In this document: in pieces, positions 8,088-16,763 of the stretch | How the letters are laid out: every line of letters starts with the position of its first letter | Position numbering within the stretch: the first letter of the stretch is position 1 | Source of the DNA: Gammaproteobacteria bacterium | GTDB lineage: Bacteria; Pseudomonadota; Gammaproteobacteria; Pseudomonadales; Azotimanducaceae_A | Length of the DNA: 64,000 nucleotides | Direction of reading: 5' to 3' | Assembly: GCA_012960755.1 (NCBI GenBank) | Contig: DUAT01000106.1 | Location: 1 to 64,000, forward strand | Made by a program: the position numbers and the translations under genes | The notes under the pieces: generated by a model | Databases searched by the model: none | What the model was told of the DNA's origin: nothing | The model's input: only the letters and a program-made list of their open reading frames with translations

Positions 8088-9416
8088 ATGGATATATTTA
8101 TTTCTTATATCCAGGGCAATATACCAACTATGGATGATGGAGACACTAAGGCTGGTAAGCCACTGTCGGCACCGGATCGCCGCAAATTTTTGATGCGTTC
8201 CCTGGGTCTGGTCGGAGGCGCTGCTGCTATCAAACCCTCAGTTCTGTCTGCAGCCAGCGAGAACCTACCGCCAGGTGTCCCTGCATGGTCCCGCTCACTG
8301 GGCCCCGGTGTCGTGTCCCACCCCTATGGGAAACCCTCAAAGTATGAAGAACATGTTCAGAGGCGGACGGTCGACTGGCTAACCGCCGACAGAATTGCAT
8401 CTATCAGCTTTACTCCCCTGGCAGACCTGAAGGGAATTATCACGCCTAATGGACTCGTATTCGAGCGTTACCATGCGGGGGTGCCGGGAATTGACCCCTC
8501 GCAACACCGGCTCATGATTCATGGACTCGTTGAACGACCGATTATTCTCACCATGGACGATCTGATGCGCTTTCCTTCCACATCGGTCATTCGATTCCTT
8601 GAGTGCCCAGCAAATGGTGGTATGGAGTGGCGCGGGGCACAAATGGATGGGGTCCAGTTCACCCACGGGATGCTGGCGTGCTGCGAATGGACAGGCGTCA
8701 TGCTATCAACCTTGCTGGCGGAAGTTGGCGTTAAAAAAGACGCATCGTGGATTCTGGCTGAAGGCGCCGATGGTGCTCATATGAGCCGCAGCATTCCGAT
8801 GCACAAGGCACTCGATGATGCCATGATCGTCTACGCTCAAAATGGCGAAGCGCTTCGTCCAGAGCAAGGATACCCGGTTCGGTTGATTAACCCTGGCTGG
8901 GAAGGAAATACCTGCATCAAGTGGTTACGAAGATTGGAGATCGGCGACAAACCCTGGTATCACCGGGAGGAAACTTCCAAGTACTCAGATCTTATGCCAG
9001 ACGGAACATCACGGGAATTCACCTATGCCCAGGAATGTAATTCAGTCATCACAAGCCCATCACCAGAAAAACCGCTTCGGGGTAAAGGGAAATACTGGGT
9101 CGATGGCCTGGCCTGGTCTGGAAAGGGAAAAATAAAACATGTTGATGTTTCATTTGACGGCGGTGTCAAGTGGCGCGAGGCTAGACTGACCAGTATTGTC
9201 TTGCCAAAGGCACTGACACGGTTCGGTATTGAATTCGACTGGAGTGGGTCACCGGCCTTGATTCAAAGCCGGGCCGTGGACGAAACTGGCTATGTGCAGC
9301 CGACTTATGGACAACTGCGCGGTGTCCGAGGCACCAATTCGATCTATCACAAAAACGCGATTCACACCTGGAAGGTCTCAGCAGATGGCAAGGTGGCAAA
9401 TGTTCAGATCTCCTGA
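8088..9416 (+). CDS. soxC: SoxC, sulfane dehydrogenase molybdopterin subunit
   Basis: SoxC is the molybdenum-cofactor subunit of periplasmic SoxCD, which oxidises the sulfane sulfur on the SoxY carrier. The 442-residue product belongs to the sulfite oxidase family. An N-terminal Tat motif RRKFLMRSLGLVGG exports it folded. The cofactor domain has the conserved cysteine region RFLECPANGGMEWRGAQMDG, and the C-terminal dimerisation domain includes GLAWSGKGKIKHVDVSFDGG. A second ATG at 8130 (MDDGDTKAG) is a possible alternative start; neither has a clear ribosome site. It is the first gene of the sox operon and overlaps soxD. Confidence 0.95.
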   Translation: MDIFISYIQGNIPTMDDGDTKAGKPLSAPDRRKFLMRSLGLVGGAAAIKPSVLSAASENLPPGVPAWSRSLGPGVVSHPYGKPSKYEEHVQRRTVDWLTADRIASISFTPLADLKGIITPNGLVFERYHAGVPGIDPSQHRLMIHGLVERPIILTMDDLMRFPSTSVIRFLECPANGGMEWRGAQMDGVQFTHGMLACCEWTGVMLSTLLAEVGVKKDASWILAEGADGAHMSRSIPMHKALDDAMIVYAQNGEALRPEQGYPVRLINPGWEGNTCIKWLRRLEIGDKPWYHREETSKYSDLMPDGTSREFTYAQECNSVITSPSPEKPLRGKGKYWVDGLAWSGKGKIKHVDVSFDGGVKWREARLTSIVLPKALTRFGIEFDWSGSPALIQSRAVDETGYVQPTYGQLRGVRGTNSIYHKNAIHTWKVSADGKVANVQIS

Positions 9417-10320
9417 TCGGTTTTGGATATTACTGCTGGTACTTTTTGTGAATCAGGGTAACGCGGGACCAGCGAAACAAGCTGGATACTATGGCCACGG
9501 TAAGACCGCTTCGGCGGAAGAGATAGCAGGCTGGGATATTGATATCAGGCCAGACGGTATGGGTTTACCACCTGGCAATGGCTCGGTTGAAGAAGGTGAG
9601 TATTTATATGAGGACAAGTGTGCTGAATGCCATGGAAGCTTTGGTGAGGGAGTTGATCAGTATCCGTCACTGGCAGGCGGCAACGGGACACTCACGGATG
9701 TTCGACCACACCGCACGGTCGGCAGTTACTGGCCACATACCAGCACCCTCTGGGATTATATTCACCGGGCAATGCCCTATACCCAGCCGGAATCGCTGGC
9801 AGATGATGAGGTGTATGCTATCGTTGCTTACGTGCTGTACCTCAACGATCTGGTTGATGATGATTTTGTTCTAAGCCCTGAAAACTTCACCTCCATAGAA
9901 CTTCCCAACAAGCCTAATTTTGTCTCCGATGGACGCCCCGATGTAAAAAACATCAGATGTATGGAAGACTGTCGGGACCCGGCCAGCATTGAGATTCTGT
10001 CTATGGTTGAACGAACGGCGCCAAAAGCTGGCCAGGATAGTTCGGCAAGCTCCGGCACCACCGACGCTGCAGATGCCATCGCGGTATACCAGCAGGCTTG
10101 CGCCATATGCCATGAAAAGGGAATCGGTGGCGCACCGATTCCCGGGGAAAAAAATTTGTGGACCAAACGCATTGCAAACGGAATGGAAACGATGGTCAAA
10201 CATGCCATCGAGGGGTTTCAGGGCGCGCAAGGCATGATGCTGCCCAAGGGCGGATTTAGCCATCTGAGTGATGACGAGGTCACTTCCGTGGTTCATTACA
10301 TGGTCGAAAAAAGCCAATGA
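9385..10320 (+). CDS. soxD: SoxD, diheme cytochrome c subunit of sulfane dehydrogenase
   Basis: SoxD passes electrons from SoxC to the respiratory chain. After a signal peptide (RFWILLLVLFVNQGNAG) it has two class I cytochrome c domains, with heme-binding motifs DKCAECHGSFGEG in the first half and QACAICHEKGIGG in the second. A low-complexity linker rich in Ser/Ala/Asp separates them. The ATG at 9385 has GAAGGT nine bases upstream; a second ATG at 9400 (MFRSPDRF) preceded by AGGTGG is equally plausible. Both lie inside the end of soxC. The stop overlaps soxX by 4 bp, supporting one transcript. Confidence 0.93.
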   Translation: MARWQMFRSPDRFWILLLVLFVNQGNAGPAKQAGYYGHGKTASAEEIAGWDIDIRPDGMGLPPGNGSVEEGEYLYEDKCAECHGSFGEGVDQYPSLAGGNGTLTDVRPHRTVGSYWPHTSTLWDYIHRAMPYTQPESLADDEVYAIVAYVLYLNDLVDDDFVLSPENFTSIELPNKPNFVSDGRPDVKNIRCMEDCRDPASIEILSMVERTAPKAGQDSSASSGTTDAADAIAVYQQACAICHEKGIGGAPIPGEKNLWTKRIANGMETMVKHAIEGFQGAQGMMLPKGGFSHLSDDEVTSVVHYMVEKSQ

Positions 10321-10673
10321 AACTGTCGTCGCGTCTGTACCTGTGTTGTTCCTTGTTGATTGTCACCAATATAGTCTCTACTGACGCGCACGCAGCGGCG
10401 ACAAATATAGAACAAGGCAAAGACATCGCCTTTAATCGTAACAAGGGCAATTGCCTGTCCTGCCACTTTGTGCAAGGTGCCGAGATGACCGGCTCCATTG
10501 CACCGCCACTGCTGCAGATGGAATTGCGTTATCCAGATCGGGACAAACTTCGTGCACAGATCTGGGATGCAACGGTTCGGAATACAGAATCGGTTATGCC
10601 ACCTTATGGGCGGCACGGGATTCTGACGGAAAAAGAAATTGATCTAGTGTTGGACTACGTCTACTCATTGTGA
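10317..10673 (+). CDS. soxX: SoxX, monoheme cytochrome c of SoxAX
   Basis: SoxX is the small c-type cytochrome partner of SoxA in the enzyme that couples thiosulfate to the SoxY cysteine. The 118-residue precursor has a signal peptide ending near DAHAAA, then one heme motif GNCLSCHFVQGAEMTG. The typical SoxX tail contains SIAPPLLQ, SVMPPYGRHGILTEKEID and LDYVYSL, with a methionine suitable as distal heme ligand. The ATGA overlap with soxD and immediate junction with soxY place it in the operon. Confidence 0.94.
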   Translation: MKLSSRLYLCCSLLIVTNIVSTDAHAAATNIEQGKDIAFNRNKGNCLSCHFVQGAEMTGSIAPPLLQMELRYPDRDKLRAQIWDATVRNTESVMPPYGRHGILTEKEIDLVLDYVYSL

Positions 10674-10684
10674 GGTTTAGTAAA

Positions 10685-11173
10685 ATGAAACCAGGGCTCT
10701 TTTTAAAGGAAGTTACACGAGAGGCTACATGTGAATCCAGAAGAGGATTCATCAAGGCGCTGTTGGGTGTGGTTGCGATGGCAGCCGTGCCGTTAAATGT
10801 ATTCGCCAGGGCACTGGGTGCCTTCAACGCAGACAATACGGACAAGGTATTAAGCGAGCTGTTCGGAGGACTGCCGGTAATCGACAGTAACGACATCGTT
10901 TTCAAGATTCCAGACATTGCGGAAAATGGTGCTGTAGTGCCAGTGACGGTTTCAACAGACATCGCAAATGTTAACCAGATCTGTATCGTCATCGACAAAA
11001 ATCCAACACCTTTGTCGGCGGTGTTTAACATCGGCGAACATAGTCTTGCGGATATATCCACCCGGGTAAAAATAGGTAACAGTTCGATTGCCCGTGCACT
11101 GGTGCGAGCCGGAGATATGGTATATATGGTAAAAAAGGAAGTCAAAGTCACCATTGGCGGGTGCGGAGGATAA
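10685..11173 (+). CDS. soxY: SoxY, sulfur-carrier subunit
   Basis: SoxY carries pathway intermediates covalently on the cysteine of its C-terminal swinging arm. The protein ends in IGGCGG, the diagnostic carrier motif. An N-terminal Tat signal (SRRGFIKALLGVVAMAA) exports it, normally as a complex with SoxZ. The body shows the SoxY immunoglobulin-like fold with ICIVIDKNPTPLSAVFNI. I prefer the ATG at 10685, which has GAGGTTT upstream, over the GTG at 10670 that overlaps soxX. soxZ follows after 3 bp. Confidence 0.95.
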   Translation: MKPGLFLKEVTREATCESRRGFIKALLGVVAMAAVPLNVFARALGAFNADNTDKVLSELFGGLPVIDSNDIVFKIPDIAENGAVVPVTVSTDIANVNQICIVIDKNPTPLSAVFNIGEHSLADISTRVKIGNSSIARALVRAGDMVYMVKKEVKVTIGGCGG

Positions 11174-11176
11174 ATC

Positions 11177-11491
11177 ATGGCAGCTAAACCAGTAAAAATC
11201 CGAGCACGGGCGAAAGATGGACTGGCGAAAATCAAGTGCCTGATGCCTCATCCAATGGAGACAGGCACGCGACGCGATGCAGCAGGGAACCTGATAGCAG
11301 CACACTACATTGAAACAGTAACCTGCAAACACAACGATACTGAAGTGCTTACCGCACAATGGGGTCCCTCGGTATCGAAAGATCCCTACCTGTCGTTCAA
11401 GGTGAAAGGCGCAAATTCCGGCGACCGAATATCCGTCAGTTGGGTAGACAATCTCGGCGAGACCTCTTCCGGCGAAATGATTCTAAAATGA
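11177..11491 (+). CDS. soxZ: SoxZ, partner subunit of the SoxYZ carrier
   Basis: The 104-residue protein has no signal peptide, as expected for SoxZ, which is co-exported with Tat-targeted SoxY. It shows the family's IKCLMPHPMETGTRRDAAGN stretch, then HYIETVTCKHND, and ends with RISVSWVDNLGETSSGE. SoxZ lacks the carrier cysteine and supplies the docking surface for SoxAX, SoxB and SoxCD. The stop overlaps the soxA start (ATGA). Confidence 0.95.
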   Translation: MAAKPVKIRARAKDGLAKIKCLMPHPMETGTRRDAAGNLIAAHYIETVTCKHNDTEVLTAQWGPSVSKDPYLSFKVKGANSGDRISVSWVDNLGETSSGEMILK

Positions 11492-12315
11492 TGTTCAGCA
11501 TCCGCCGCACGCTGTTTATCCTACAGAGTATTTTCATACTTCCGCTGGCAATGGCAAACCCGGAATCGGACCGCGAAAGCTTTTCAGCTTATTACAAAGA
11601 CAGGTTTCCCGGGGTTGAACTAACCGCGCATGTAGATGGCGCCTACGCGCTGGATGCGCAAAAAAAGGAACAATGGCTAGCGATGGAAGACTTTCCGCCC
11701 TACGAGTTTGCTATCGACGACGGTGAAACACTGTTTAATGCGCCCTTCTCGAATGGCAAAACCTATGCTGCTTGTTTTGAAAACGATGGTGCGGTAAAAC
11801 ATCTGTACCCCTATTTCGATACACAGGAGCGACAGGTTGTAACACTGGCAGTGGCACTCAACAAATGCCGTGAATTGAACGACGAAGAAACGCTCGATTA
11901 TGCCAGTGAGGATATCGCGTTGCTGTCTACTTACATAGCCTACATCTCCCGGGACGAAAAAATAAACATCAAGATCGGACCTGAAGGCAGAGCAGCCTAT
12001 GAAAAGGGTAAACAATATTACTATTCACGGCGCGGCCAATTAAATTTCGCCTGTAGTCACTGCCATATGCAGATGTCCGGAATGAAACTTCGAGCCGAAA
12101 CACTCAGCGCCTCACTAGGGCATGTCACCCACTGGCCAACCTATCGATTCAAGTGGCAGGAAGTAGGTGGTCTGCACAAGCGGTTTATTGAATGCAACGA
12201 ACAGGTCGGTGCAGAAGGACTAGCCATGCAAAGCGAAACCTACCGGAACCTGGAGTATTTTTTATCATTCATGAGTCAGGGTATGCCTATCAATGGCCCG
12301 GCAAGCAGGAAATAG
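11488..12315 (+). CDS. soxA: SoxA, L-cysteine S-thiosulfotransferase heme subunit
   Basis: SoxA with SoxX conjugates thiosulfate to SoxY. The 275-residue precursor starts with a signal peptide (MMFSIRRTLFILQSIF to LAMANP). One heme motif, FACSHCHMQMSG, is in the C-terminal domain, followed by GHVTHWPTYRFKWQEVGGL and a late Cys in RFIECNEQVGAEG, the position of the persulfidated heme-ligand cysteine. The N-terminal domain has lost its heme motif, so this is the monoheme SoxA type. The start overlaps the soxZ stop. Confidence 0.94.
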   Translation: MMFSIRRTLFILQSIFILPLAMANPESDRESFSAYYKDRFPGVELTAHVDGAYALDAQKKEQWLAMEDFPPYEFAIDDGETLFNAPFSNGKTYAACFENDGAVKHLYPYFDTQERQVVTLAVALNKCRELNDEETLDYASEDIALLSTYIAYISRDEKINIKIGPEGRAAYEKGKQYYYSRRGQLNFACSHCHMQMSGMKLRAETLSASLGHVTHWPTYRFKWQEVGGLHKRFIECNEQVGAEGLAMQSETYRNLEYFLSFMSQGMPINGPASRK

Positions 12316-12334
12316 AAAACCAGAAGGTCACAGG

Positions 12335-12685
12335 ATGCTAAAGTTGCAGATTGGTTATATTGTCATAGCACTACTATTGTCCACAGCTGGTGTTACAGTC
12401 GGCGCAAAAGCAGAAGTATCAAAACAGATCACCAGCGACGAGGTACAAAAACTCATCTCTCGAGCTGAAGACATTCATGCCCAGGCAAAGGAAAAGCAAA
12501 ACGGCTGGGTAATGACAAATCAACTCATCGCCGATGCGGTCGAGGTTTTGCGCAATGGTGACCCTGAGAGAGCACATACATTAGCACTTCGGGCCGTGAA
12601 GGTTGCGACGGCATCCATGGACCAGGCAATTCGGGAAAGCAAGTCCTGGATGATGCGGCTACCAGACCACGAGGCTGGAAAATAG
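12335..12685 (+). CDS. soxK: SoxK-like SoxXA-binding protein
   Basis: A secreted helical protein of 116 residues: a signal peptide ends around VGAKA, and the mature part is Gln/Lys/Glu-rich helix (QKLISRAEDIHAQAKEKQNG). CAGAAGGTCACAGG precedes the ATG. It lies between soxA and soxB, exactly where green sulfur bacteria carry soxK (order X-Y-Z-A-K-B), whose product stabilises SoxAX. Identity is inferred from position, size and export, since the family is weakly conserved. It abuts the soxB start. Confidence 0.65.
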   Translation: MLKLQIGYIVIALLLSTAGVTVGAKAEVSKQITSDEVQKLISRAEDIHAQAKEKQNGWVMTNQLIADAVEVLRNGDPERAHTLALRAVKVATASMDQAIRESKSWMMRLPDHEAGK

Positions 12686-14455
12686 GTGAATCGGCGAGAG
12701 TTTATATCGCTACTGGCAAAGGCCAGTATTACCGCTTCCCTTGCAGGTTGTCGCAGCAACCTGTCGGATCCACCAAACCTTTACCAGGTGCCTCTAAGTG
12801 GCAGTGCGAGACTGCTGCATATCACCGATACTCACGCCCAGTTGCTCCCCATATATTTCCGTGAACCCAGTGTTAACCTGGGTATGGGACCCGCAAACGG
12901 TAAGCTGCCTCACAGGGTGGGGAAGAACCTGTTGCAAATGCTGCCTGAAACAGATGCATTACAAACCCACGCCTTTACCTATCTTGATTTCACCGAAGCC
13001 GCGGAGACCTATGGCAAGGTGGGCGGTTTTTCTCACCTGTCGACCCTGATCCAGCAACTCAGGGACGATGCAAACGGAGCGCTGGTGTTAGATGGTGGCG
13101 ATACCTGGCAGGGTTCAGGCACGGCGCTTTGGACGCGCGGTAAAGATATGGTCGGGGCTTGTAACCTGCTCGGTGTTGATGTGATGACCGGTCACTGGGA
13201 ATTTACTTATCAAACCGATGAAATCCATCAGAACATAAAGCAGTTTAACGGCGACTTTGTGGCACAAAATATTCGGGCCACTGAGGACGCGCTTTTTGAA
13301 GGCATCGACGTATTCGATGACGAAACTGGCCATGTATTTCCACCCTACACCATCAAGACCCTGCATGGACGACGTATTGCCATCATAGGCCAGGCCTTCC
13401 CTTACACGCCCATTGCGAACCCCAGGCGGTTTATTCCCGACTGGACATTTGGAATCCAGGAAACAGAGCTTGCGGAGCTTATTGATATCATTCGTTCAAC
13501 GCAGTCCCCTGATGCCGTAGTGTTGCTATCACATAATGGAATGGATGTTGATCTGAAGCTCGCCAGCAGAGTCAGTGGAATTGACTTCATCCTGGGGGGC
13601 CATACTCACGATGGTGTACCAATCCCGGTTGAAGTAAAGAACCCGGGCGGCACCACAGTAGTGACAAATGCCGGGTCCAACGGAAAGTTTGTTGGAGTAC
13701 TTGATCTGCAGTTTAACGAGCAATTTAAACAAAAACAGGGGGTTTCAGGCTATCAGTACCGGTTACTGCCCGTGTTTGCCAACCTGATCACTGCCGACCC
13801 AATCATGTCCAGCTACATAGATGAGATAAGAAAGCCATTCGCTAAAAAACTCAATGAGGAACTTGCCACCGCAGAAACGCTGCTCTACCGAAGAGGTAAT
13901 TTCAATGGCACTTTTGATCAGGTGATCTGCGATGCGCTGTTGGAACAGTTGAATGCAGAAATCTCGCTCTCACCTGGATTTCGATGGGGCACCAGTGTGC
14001 TGCCGGGAGACCAGATAACAATGGAGCGCGTCCTCGACCAGACTTGTATCACCTATCCTGAGACCTATGCCCGGAATATGAAGGGAGCTGAACTCAAACA
14101 AATTCTGGAAAGTGTGGCTGATAATTTGTTCACGCCTGATCCGTACTACCAGCAGGGCGGTGACATGGTTCGAACCGGTGGGATCAATTATGTTTGCACA
14201 CCTGGTGAGAAAATGGGTAATCGAATCTCCAACATGACCCTGAGAAATGGAAGTAACGTCGAGCCAAACAAGGACTATAAGGTGGCAGGCTGGGCTACCG
14301 TGGGTAGCCAGGCGCCCGGCGAGCCCATATGGGATGTTGTGGCAGACCACCTCCGCTCTATCGGTACCGTAAAACTTGCATCGGTAGAAACACCCCTGCT
14401 AAGGGGCTCAAAGAGCAATCCTGGAATTGCAGATTACGCAGGAATAATCCAATGA
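12686..14455 (+). CDS. soxB: SoxB, dimanganese thiosulfohydrolase
   Basis: SoxB hydrolyses the terminal sulfonate from SoxY-bound intermediates, releasing sulfate. The 589-residue protein belongs to the 5'-nucleotidase-like metallophosphoesterase superfamily. The metal ligands lie in LHITDTHAQLLP, LVLDGGDTWQGSGTALWTRG, SHNGMDVDLKL and LGGHTHDGVP. The C-terminal domain ends with the nucleotidase-type motif GGDMVRTGGINYVCTPGE. A Tat-like MNRREFISLLAKAS signal starts it, and the start codon is GTG directly after the soxK stop. It closes the core thiosulfate pathway and overlaps the DsrE-like gene by ATGA. Confidence 0.96.
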   Translation: MNRREFISLLAKASITASLAGCRSNLSDPPNLYQVPLSGSARLLHITDTHAQLLPIYFREPSVNLGMGPANGKLPHRVGKNLLQMLPETDALQTHAFTYLDFTEAAETYGKVGGFSHLSTLIQQLRDDANGALVLDGGDTWQGSGTALWTRGKDMVGACNLLGVDVMTGHWEFTYQTDEIHQNIKQFNGDFVAQNIRATEDALFEGIDVFDDETGHVFPPYTIKTLHGRRIAIIGQAFPYTPIANPRRFIPDWTFGIQETELAELIDIIRSTQSPDAVVLLSHNGMDVDLKLASRVSGIDFILGGHTHDGVPIPVEVKNPGGTTVVTNAGSNGKFVGVLDLQFNEQFKQKQGVSGYQYRLLPVFANLITADPIMSSYIDEIRKPFAKKLNEELATAETLLYRRGNFNGTFDQVICDALLEQLNAEISLSPGFRWGTSVLPGDQITMERVLDQTCITYPETYARNMKGAELKQILESVADNLFTPDPYYQQGGDMVRTGGINYVCTPGEKMGNRISNMTLRNGSNVEPNKDYKVAGWATVGSQAPGEPIWDVVADHLRSIGTVKLASVETPLLRGSKSNPGIADYAGIIQ

Positions 14456-14916
14456 AAAAACGATGGATGGCAGCGTTCATTGCTTCTGTTGCTCTGCTTG
14501 GATCACAGGCATCACAATGGGCAAATGCAGCAGAAATAAACCCGGAGAAGCCATTTGCGGAACGGCATCTCGTGTTACAGGTAAGCGACAATGATGCGCA
14601 AAAATTCAGCCTGGCTCTGGATATTACCAACAACCTGATCCGACACTACGGTGGCCCGGACTATATCGACATTGAGGTGATTACCTTCGCCGGGGGAATT
14701 CACATGCTAACAGATAGCAACAACGCGAATGCCGAGCGCATTCAAAGTTTGATGGCCTCGAATGTTAAATTCTTTGTTTGCTTGAACACCCTTGACACTG
14801 TTACGCGCAACACGGGGAAACGGCCGGTGCTGTTAAAAGGAGTCGAAGGCGTCCAGACGGGCGTTGCCTATTTGCTCGACCAGGTGCACCGGGGGTATAC
14901 CCCTGTTCATCCATGA
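14452..14916 (+). CDS. Secreted DsrE/DsrF-like sulfur-relay protein
   Basis: The 154-residue precursor has a clear signal peptide (MKKRWMAAFIASVALLGSQA) and a DsrE/DsrF-like alpha/beta domain with HLVLQVSDNDAQKF, DIEVITFAGGIHML and the conserved-Cys segment VKFFVCLNTLD. Related proteins near sox genes are thought to handle periplasmic sulfane sulfur, but no activity has been shown for most. It is the last gene of the sox transcript (ATGA overlap with soxB) and meets a convergent YeeE-type transporter gene 13 bp later. Confidence 0.8.
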   Translation: MKKRWMAAFIASVALLGSQASQWANAAEINPEKPFAERHLVLQVSDNDAQKFSLALDITNNLIRHYGGPDYIDIEVITFAGGIHMLTDSNNANAERIQSLMASNVKFFVCLNTLDTVTRNTGKRPVLLKGVEGVQTGVAYLLDQVHRGYTPVHP

Positions 14917-14929
14917 ACAGCGTAAAAAA

Positions 14930-15457
14930 TTATTCGTATTTGTCCTTCAGGACGAAAAATGCCGTGAACAGCAGCCCGCCGCTCAACATGATGGCAAGAT
15001 AAATACCGCTAATGCCGATAACTTCTTCCAGGGTGATCTTCCCAAAGTTGGCATTTTGAATAAGCCAGGTATCGAGTGACGGAAAGGCCAGGGAGAAAAT
15101 GAATGCACCGAATAAAGCACCGATGAACGTAAACAAAGCATCGAGTTTGCCTTCCGAGGTGCCCACCACACAGGTACCAGGACAGTATCCGGAGACTGCC
15201 CAGCCAACACCAAAAATAGCGCCGCCCGCTACAATTCCCCAGAGATAAGCAGGCTTGATACTCATATTAGCGAGGCCGCCAAGATCAAGCAGGTAAACAC
15301 CCAGTGTACCGACTCCAATTGCTGTCATCATCAGCTTGATGATGGTCATATCTTTAAGCAGCAGAGTCCCAAGTATCTTTCTATAGCTTGAAGCACCGCC
15401 CAGAAACAAGATCGCACCAAACGCACACCCAATTAAAAACCCGGTAAGTAATAACAC
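14930..15457 (-). CDS. YeeE/YedE-family membrane protein, half-size (sulfur transport)
   Basis: A 175-residue polytopic membrane protein of the YeeE/YedE (TsuA-like) family. It has the signature VSGYCPGTCVVG, two cysteines in the pore motif that pass thiosulfate or related sulfur species in TsuA. It is one half of a split transporter, with the upstream gene supplying the complementary half. The start is GTG with a strong AGGAGGAC ribosome site inside the 12-bp gap between the genes. Its position beside sox points to sulfur-compound movement across the inner membrane. Confidence 0.88.
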   Translation of the reverse strand: MLLLTGFLIGCAFGAILFLGGASSYRKILGTLLLKDMTIIKLMMTAIGVGTLGVYLLDLGGLANMSIKPAYLWGIVAGGAIFGVGWAVSGYCPGTCVVGTSEGKLDALFTFIGALFGAFIFSLAFPSLDTWLIQNANFGKITLEEVIGISGIYLAIMLSGGLLFTAFFVLKDKYE

Positions 15458-15469
15458 GCTGTCCTCCTG

Positions 15470-15997
15470 TTAGTTTCTGTAGAGAAGTTTCGCCATTAAT
15501 ATAGCGACTGCGAAAGTGGTGACGCCAAAGATAAAAGAGCTGATGGCGAGTTGGGAAATACCGCTAATCATGTGACCGCTGGTGCACCCCCCGGCCAGAC
15601 GTGCGCCAAACAACAACAAGGTTCCACCACCGAAGGCGGCGACGTATCTTTTTAGCCGTGATGGCCCAAACTTCGCTTCCCACATAGGGGGCATGGACCC
15701 CTTGTCCTGCTCCGGTTGCTTTTTCCGCAGCAGCATCGCGGTGAGACCACCGCCAACGAGCATACCCAGTACGAGCATCCAGCCGTAACCGATACCCCAG
15801 TTCGACTTTGTTCCATACTTTGACAGGTAGGCGTTATTTTCTGCGAATTGTGGAGCGACCTGGTGTGTCACTATGGCATCAGTGACGACGAACTGGGTCG
15901 AGACGCCGAGTGGCTTTACGAGAAAAGTGGCGAGAGTCAGCAGTAAACCTAGTGCAACCCCTGCCACCTTCCAGGAAATAATGGGTTCATCGTACAT
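15470..15997 (-). CDS. YeeE/YedE-family membrane protein, half-size (sulfur transport)
   Basis: This is the first gene of the two-gene YeeE/YedE operon, 175 residues with about five hydrophobic segments. The family motif here is ARLAGGCTSGHMISGISQLA with its pore cysteine. A long periplasmic loop (VAPQFAENNAYLSKYGTKSNWG) follows the first helices. A strong ribosome site, AGGAGGAGCCA, precedes the ATG. It is divergent from the CPYC thioredoxin gene, and an AT-rich near-palindrome lies between the two. Confidence 0.88.
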   Translation of the reverse strand: MYDEPIISWKVAGVALGLLLTLATFLVKPLGVSTQFVVTDAIVTHQVAPQFAENNAYLSKYGTKSNWGIGYGWMLVLGMLVGGGLTAMLLRKKQPEQDKGSMPPMWEAKFGPSRLKRYVAAFGGGTLLLFGARLAGGCTSGHMISGISQLAISSFIFGVTTFAVAILMAKLLYRN

Positions 15998-16189
15998 TGG
16001 CTCCTCCTGGGCTAGGTAATATTCGCATTATTGCTTTTTAGAACATTAGCATATTATTATATACCTTAAAACTCATAAAGGAAAACTCTTGTGTTTGATT
16101 CCTTTACTTCTAACCTCATGTTTGTTGATTCGTGTTTTAATCCCATCGTTCAACAGGACTCGATTGAGTCAATCAAACGGTACCGGGTA

Positions 16190-16675
16190 ATGAAGCTCTC
16201 ACTATTGTTAATACTTGTTGTAGGTGCCAGCCTGTCAGCAAAGGCAGGGGGTATACCCTCGACACGCGACCTCGCTTCTGCTGCCAGGACCGCGGCCTCG
16301 GCATCACAATTGGTTGTGCTCTACGTTACCAGGGTGGACTGCCCTTACTGTACGAGCCTTGAGAAGGACATACTTGACCCGGCATACAATTCAGGCGAGC
16401 TGGCAGATGTCCACTTTGTTGAATTAACCTGGAATGACGAGACGGTTCGTGACTTTGATGGTAAGCAAAAACCGGCATCCGAGATGGTCGACGATTACGG
16501 AATCCATGTAACGCCCACCATGTTGTTTCTCGGTTACAAGGGCGAAGAATTGACAGACCGCCTGGTTGGCTATCAATCAAAAGACTTCCAATGGAGCTAC
16601 ATTCAATCAGCTATTAATTCAGCGAAGCAAGCCCTGCTGGAAAACTCGCACTCTCCCAAAAAGCGGGACAGCTAA
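16190..16675 (+). CDS. Periplasmic thioredoxin-fold protein, CPYC (SoxW/SoxS-like)
   Basis: A 161-residue exported thioredoxin-like protein. The signal peptide MKLSLLLILVVGASLSAKA is followed by LYVTRVDCPYCTSLEKDI, whose CPYC dithiol is typical of SoxW/SoxS and DsbC-like reductants. The cis-Pro loop is HVTPTMLFLG. Such proteins keep the SoxY carrier cysteine or sox cytochromes reduced. I start at the ATG at 16190 because it places the signal peptide correctly; a GTG frame reaches 16091 but adds a non-signal extension. Confidence 0.82.
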   Translation: MKLSLLLILVVGASLSAKAGGIPSTRDLASAARTAASASQLVVLYVTRVDCPYCTSLEKDILDPAYNSGELADVHFVELTWNDETVRDFDGKQKPASEMVDDYGIHVTPTMLFLGYKGEELTDRLVGYQSKDFQWSYIQSAINSAKQALLENSHSPKKRDS

Positions 16676-16763
16676 CGTATTTGAACTATTTTACTTGACA
16701 TTAACCCAACCCCATCGTTTAAGGTTCCCCAACGTTGGTATGTAAAGACGCGCTATCAAAATA

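Noticed and set aside
14892..14903. Palindrome GGGGTATACCCC, echoed by GGGTATACCC at 16249-16258, resembling CsoR/CstR-type operators
   Set aside because: Both lie inside coding sequence (end of the DsrE-like gene and the signal-peptide region of the thioredoxin), where codons explain them; no CsoR-family gene is present.
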